Below are positions 60,328-64,000 of a DNA stretch of 64,000 nucleotides, one piece after another; position 1 is the stretch's first letter, and every line of letters starts with the position of its first letter. The DNA comes from Deltaproteobacteria bacterium (GTDB lineage: Bacteria; Myxococcota_A; UBA9042; DTJE01). The translations under genes were made by a program, and so were the position numbers. The stretch is taken from the NCBI GenBank assembly GCA_029547805.1, contig JAKPOP010000014.1, positions 1-64,000 of the forward strand, written 5' to 3'. The notes under the pieces are model-generated. The model was given only the letters and a program-made list of their open reading frames with translations. It made no database searches and was not told the origin of the DNA.

Positions 60328-61154
60328 GCCAGAAGCACATCGTGGACCCCCAGACCGGCCAGTTCACACGGCTCCCCTTCAATCCCACGGACCGGTGGGG
60401 CAACGACCTGGAGATGGTCACCGGCGGGGCCGCCTTCGAGGTCTTCGTGAACCTCGGGGCCCGCCCGGCCCAGGTGACCGTCTCCCAGGCAAAGGAAGGC
60501 GGGGGCTGGACGACCATCGGCGCCGGACAGGTGATGCTGGGGGCCCCGACGGGCAACGGGCGCTTCCTGGAGGTGAAGATCCCCTTCTCCCTGATCCAGT
60601 TCTCGATGGGGGACCCGCTGGAGTTCCGGGTGGTGGCCGGTGACGGGAGCCGGGCCATCGACCCGGCGCCGAACTTCGGGGGGCGACTGGTCTTCGAGGA
60701 CGTCACCTCGCTGGTCTATGTCACCTTCGTGGTGGACTGCACCGGGACCCAGCAACCCCTGGACACCTACGGGTCGATCCCGAATCCGCCGCCCCCCAGG
60801 GGCCGGGGCATCGCCTACATTGCCGGCAACCAGGACAAGCTGGGCAACTGGGTGCCGAACAAGATCGCGCTGCGGGACGACGGCAAGGGCGGGGACGTGA
60901 CCGCCGGTGACAATCTGTGGACCGGCATCTTCGGGTTCATGCCCGGGACCCAGATCCGCTACAAGTACACGCTGGGCATCCCCACCGACGAGGGGCGCTG
61001 GAACGGCGAGGAGTTCCCGCTCACCGAGCGGGGATTCGACGTGACAAAGGACCCCTCCTGCAAGCGGATGCAGGTGACGGACGTCTTCGCGGACCGGCCC
61101 CAGCCGACCGGCACGCTGGGTCCCCGGAGCCGCCTCCAGGACTGCCTGCCCTGA
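60156..61154 (+). CDS. C-terminal binding modules of the GH57 gene, in a shifted frame
   Basis: An open frame of 332 residues that continues the GH57 protein after the G6 run at 60165-60170; it has no ribosome binding site of its own at 60156. The first 200 residues look like a beta-sandwich module of the kind found at the C-terminus of glucodextranases and pullulanases (VKYGYTADAFYVGVVANEDW). The rest (IAYIAGNQDKLGNWVPNKIA ... DNLWTGIFGFMPGTQIRYKY) has the layout of a CBM20-like starch-binding domain. So the intact gene would be a multi-domain surface alpha-glucan enzyme of about 1220 residues (57493-61154). Confidence 0.75.
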   Translation: MGRGGLFFDNDSGAAANPDDDIASVKYGYTADAFYVGVVANEDWTRAGTGYGVAIYLSQKHIVDPQTGQFTRLPFNPTDRWGNDLEMVTGGAAFEVFVNLGARPAQVTVSQAKEGGGWTTIGAGQVMLGAPTGNGRFLEVKIPFSLIQFSMGDPLEFRVVAGDGSRAIDPAPNFGGRLVFEDVTSLVYVTFVVDCTGTQQPLDTYGSIPNPPPPRGRGIAYIAGNQDKLGNWVPNKIALRDDGKGGDVTAGDNLWTGIFGFMPGTQIRYKYTLGIPTDEGRWNGEEFPLTERGFDVTKDPSCKRMQVTDVFADRPQPTGTLGPRSRLQDCLP

Positions 61155-61220
61155 ATCGGATGAGGCCCCGGCGGACCCGGACGACCTGGTCGCCAGGAGA
61201 CCCCGCCCTGGCAGGCCCGG

Positions 61221-64000
61221 TCAGCGCCAATCCCGGCTCTCCACCAGCGCCGGCAGGGGAAGGTCCACGGGGAAGAGGGCCCGGGCGACCAGGTGGGCCA
61301 CGCCGTCCTGCACCTGGAGACGGCCGGAAACGCCCAGCAGCGCCGCGGTCTTCCACAGGGGCCGCTGTTGGACCTCCCGGAACAGCACCACGTTCAGGAA
61401 GCCCGTCTCGTCCTCCAGGGTCAGGAAGACGACGCCCCCTGCATTGACGGGCCGCTGACGGCAGATGACGAGGCCTGCCGCCTGGACCTCGGCGCCATCG
61501 GGCTGCCGCTGGACCTCGGCGGCGGCCAGGAGGCCCCGGGACCGGAGCAGGGGCCGCAGGGGCTCCAGCAGGTGCCCCCGGGGGCTGTGGCCGGCGTGTC
61601 GATGATCCCAGGTCAGGGTCTCGAAGGTGGACAGGGGAGGCAGTTCCGGTGCGGTGTCCCGGCCTCCGGCCAGCGGCAGGGACTGGTTCCGGCGGGCCAC
61701 CAGGGGGGGGAGGGCCCAGAGGGCCTCCCGGCGGGAGAGGCCGAAGCCCTCGAAGGCCCCGGCCCGGGCCAGGGCCTCCAGGGCCCCGGCCGGCAGGCCG
61801 GTGCGGTCCACGAAGTCCTCCAGCGAGGAGTAGGGCGGCGGGGCGGCCTCCAGGGCCTTCCGGTGGGCAGGCCCCAGGCCCTGGACCAGCCGCAGTCCCA
61901 TCCGGACCCCGAAGGGGTGGGGTCCCCCGGGCGTCTCCTCCAGCGTGCAGTCCCAGTCGCTGTGGCGCACGTCCACCGGCCGCACCTCCAGGCCGTGGCG
62001 GCGGGCGTCCTGGACAATGGTGGCGACGGAGTAGAAGCCCATCGGCTGGGCGTTCAGCAGCGCGCAGATGAACTCCGGCAGGAAGTGGCGTCGCAGCCAG
62101 GCCGTGGCCTGGCAGATCAGGGCGAAGGAGGCCGCATGGGACTCCGGGAAGCCGTACTCCCCGAAGCCCCGGATCTGCTGGAAGACCCGCTCGGCGAACT
62201 CCGGGGCGATCCCCTTCTGGATCATCCGGGAGATCAGGCGATCCCGGTGGGCCTCGATCCGGCCCCCGCGGCGCCAGGCCGCCATGTCCCGGCGCAGCTG
62301 GTCCGCCTCCCCGGGGGTGTAGTCGGCGGCCACCACCGCCAGACGCATCACCTGCTCCTGGAACAGGGGCACCCCCAGCGTCTTTTCCAGCACCGGCCGC
62401 AGGGAGGGGTGGGGAAACTCCACCGGTTCCAGGCCCTGGCGCCGACGCAGGTAGGGATGGAACATCTGGCCGGCGATGGGCCCCGGCCGGACGATGCTGA
62501 TCTCGATCACCAGGTCGTACCAGGTCCTCGGGCGCAGGCGGGGCAGGGTCGCCATCTGGGCCCGGCTCTCCAGCTGGAAGACGCCCACCGTGTCCCCCCG
62601 ACAGAGCATCTCGAAGGTGGCCGGGTCGTCGGGGGGCACCCGGGAGAGGTCCAGGTCCAGGCCCCGGTGATGGCGGACCAGGTCCAGGCAGAGGTCCACC
62701 TGGGTCAGGGCCCCGAGGCCCAGCAGGTCCACCTTGAAGAGCCCCAGGGCCTCCACGTCGTCCTTGTCCCACTGGATCACGGTCCGACCCTCCATCGCTG
62801 CGGGCTGGATCGGGACCAGGTCGCAGACGGGGTCGTGGCCCAGCAGGAAACCGCCGGGGTGGATCGAGAGGTGGCGGGGCACGCCCAGGAGGTCCTGGAC
62901 CCGGTCCCGCAGCACCCGGCCGATGCCGGTCTGGGGGTCCAGACCCGCGGCCCGGTAGAGGTCGTCCTCCGGGGGGTCCCAGTGGGAGGCCAGGCGGGCC
63001 ATGCGGTCCACCACCAGGGGCGGCAGGCCCAGGGCCTTGCCGGCCTCCCGGATCGCCGACCTCGGGCGGAAGCGGACCACGTTGGCCACCATCGCCGCCC
63101 GGTCCCGGCCGTAGGTCCGATAGACGTGCTGGATCACCTCCTCCCGGCGATGATGGGCGATGTCCAGGTCGATGTCCGGAGGCTCGGCCCGCTCCCGGGA
63201 CAGGAAGCGCTCGAAGAGCAGGCCCATCCGCACGGGGTCCACCGCGGTGATCCCCAGGCAGTAGCAGACCGCCGAGTTGGCCGCGGAACCGCGCCCCTGG
63301 CAGAGGATCCCCTGCTGGCGGCACCAGCGGACGATCTCGTGCATGGTCAGGAAGTAGCCGCCGTAGTCCAGTTCCTCGATCAGGGCCAGTTCCCGCTCCA
63401 GTTGAGCCCGGACGTCGTCGGGGACCCGCCCGCCATGGCGTTCCCGGGCTCCCTCCCAGGTCCGGTCCCGAAGATGGCTGGCGGTGGTGGCCCCCTCCGG
63501 GAGGCGCTCCACGGGATAGCGATACCGGAGGTCCGCCAGGGAGAAGGCGCAGCGATCGGCGACCTCCCGGCTGCGGTCCACCGCGGCCGGGTCGTCGGCG
63601 AAGAGGTCCCGGAAGACCTCGGTGGACCACAGGGCGTGGCGGTCGTTGGCCCGGAGGAGACGGCCTGCGGCCTCCAGGGGGACCTGGTGGCGGATGGCCG
63701 TCAGGAGGTCCTGGAGGGGACGGCGGACCGGGTCGTCGTAGAGGACCTCCACCCCGGCCACCACCGGGAGGCCCAGGCGCCGGGCCTGTCGGCGCAGGCG
63801 GGCCTCGGCGGGGACCTCTTCCTCCTGGCGAGACCGGGTCACCAGGGCATACAGTCGGTCCCCGAAGGCCTCCCGGATCGCCAGGGCCTCCGGAGAGGGC
63901 CCCCCGGGACGGGCCAGGGCACTGGCCGGCCCCCCCCACAAGGCCACCAGGCCCTCGGCATGAACGGCCACCTGGGCCCAGGAGGCCCGGGGCCCCCGCG
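61221..64000 (-). CDS. dnaE2: Error-prone DNA polymerase DnaE2, 5' end outside window
   Basis: The frame is open from the right edge (64000) to the stop at 61221, giving at least 925 residues; the usual length is about 1030-1070, so the N-terminal PHP part is incomplete. Seen: GYFLTMHEIVRWCRQQGILC, GRGSAANSAVCYCLGIT, the catalytic PPDIDLDI, FQEQVMRLAVVAADY, GFPESHAASFALICQ, and the C-terminal OB-fold (DETGFLNVVLF). This is the ImuC type, acting in mutagenic SOS-linked lesion bypass with ImuA and ImuB, which would lie beyond the edge. The GTG at 63971 is an internal codon and not a proven start. Confidence 0.95.
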   Translation of the reverse strand, partial: RGPRASWAQVAVHAEGLVALWGGPASALARPGGPSPEALAIREAFGDRLYALVTRSRQEEEVPAEARLRRQARRLGLPVVAGVEVLYDDPVRRPLQDLLTAIRHQVPLEAAGRLLRANDRHALWSTEVFRDLFADDPAAVDRSREVADRCAFSLADLRYRYPVERLPEGATTASHLRDRTWEGARERHGGRVPDDVRAQLERELALIEELDYGGYFLTMHEIVRWCRQQGILCQGRGSAANSAVCYCLGITAVDPVRMGLLFERFLSRERAEPPDIDLDIAHHRREEVIQHVYRTYGRDRAAMVANVVRFRPRSAIREAGKALGLPPLVVDRMARLASHWDPPEDDLYRAAGLDPQTGIGRVLRDRVQDLLGVPRHLSIHPGGFLLGHDPVCDLVPIQPAAMEGRTVIQWDKDDVEALGLFKVDLLGLGALTQVDLCLDLVRHHRGLDLDLSRVPPDDPATFEMLCRGDTVGVFQLESRAQMATLPRLRPRTWYDLVIEISIVRPGPIAGQMFHPYLRRRQGLEPVEFPHPSLRPVLEKTLGVPLFQEQVMRLAVVAADYTPGEADQLRRDMAAWRRGGRIEAHRDRLISRMIQKGIAPEFAERVFQQIRGFGEYGFPESHAASFALICQATAWLRRHFLPEFICALLNAQPMGFYSVATIVQDARRHGLEVRPVDVRHSDWDCTLEETPGGPHPFGVRMGLRLVQGLGPAHRKALEAAPPPYSSLEDFVDRTGLPAGALEALARAGAFEGFGLSRREALWALPPLVARRNQSLPLAGGRDTAPELPPLSTFETLTWDHRHAGHSPRGHLLEPLRPLLRSRGLLAAAEVQRQPDGAEVQAAGLVICRQRPVNAGGVVFLTLEDETGFLNVVLFREVQQRPLWKTAALLGVSGRLQVQDGVAHLVARALFPVDLPLPALVESRDWR

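Noticed and set aside
61627-62958. Several + strand frames over dnaE2
   Set aside because: They are antisense to dnaE2, whose motifs are continuous.

Overview
The window is high-GC bacterial chromosomal DNA that looks like the Myxococcota or a related deltaproteobacterial lineage. This rests on family-level features: a giant lipoprotein with thrombospondin type 3 and MopE-like repeats, C-terminal glycine-cysteine/transmembrane/arginine tails of MYXO-CTERM type, an Hanks-type Ser/Thr kinase plus a pseudokinase, and many lipoproteins with an acidic Pro/Asp-rich tether. No rRNA is present and the species cannot be named from sequence alone.

Layout. 1-8292 is mobile DNA. A compact integrated element of about 7.5 kb (825-8292) sits in a tRNA-Arg(TCG) gene and is bounded by a 19-bp direct repeat of the tRNA anticodon region. 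It carries a tyrosine integrase, an excisionase-like helix-turn-helix protein, a TOPRIM primase-like protein, a P-loop helicase-like protein, a TubC-like docking-domain protein and two unknown proteins. GCTACCC repeats spaced by one helical turn lie at both ends. Left of it are two further accessory-type genes, perhaps part of a second, tandem element. The tRNA operon Arg(TCT)-His(GTG)-Arg(TCG) and speD follow.

9.2-19.7 kb: a BNR-repeat secreted protein, leuS, a PHP-domain protein, a glycosyltransferase-methyltransferase fusion, the lysine-fermentation pair kal-kce, a Cys-rich lipoprotein and a frameshifted lipase. 19.7-23.5 kb: the thrombospondin-3/MopE lipoprotein, translationally coupled to the lipase. 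23.8-37 kb: a FliA-type sigma factor, then a co-directional glycan locus: two GH5 endoglycoceramidase-like lipoproteins around an outer-membrane porin-like protein, an SSS sugar symporter, a small membrane protein, a cupin, galactokinase and a UDP-sugar pyrophosphorylase. I infer surface cleavage of galactose-containing glycolipids or oligosaccharides, uptake, and conversion to UDP-sugar.

37-43 kb: an ECF sigma/anti-sigma/secreted-protein trio, a strongly diverged pgk, tpiA, secG, a nitroreductase, glnA and tRNA-Cys. 43.4-64 kb: a Ser/Thr kinase with a coupled lipoprotein, an aldehyde dehydrogenase, the coupled run patatin-tsaD-lipoprotein-rsmA, convergent gyrA, another lipoprotein, a pseudokinase, a frameshifted GH57 enzyme with a starch-binding-like C-terminus, and the incomplete 5' end of dnaE2 at the right edge.

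Two single-base frameshifts (19121-19125 and 60165-60170) fall in G runs of otherwise intact exported-protein genes, so sequencing error or slippage should be considered before calling them dead genes.
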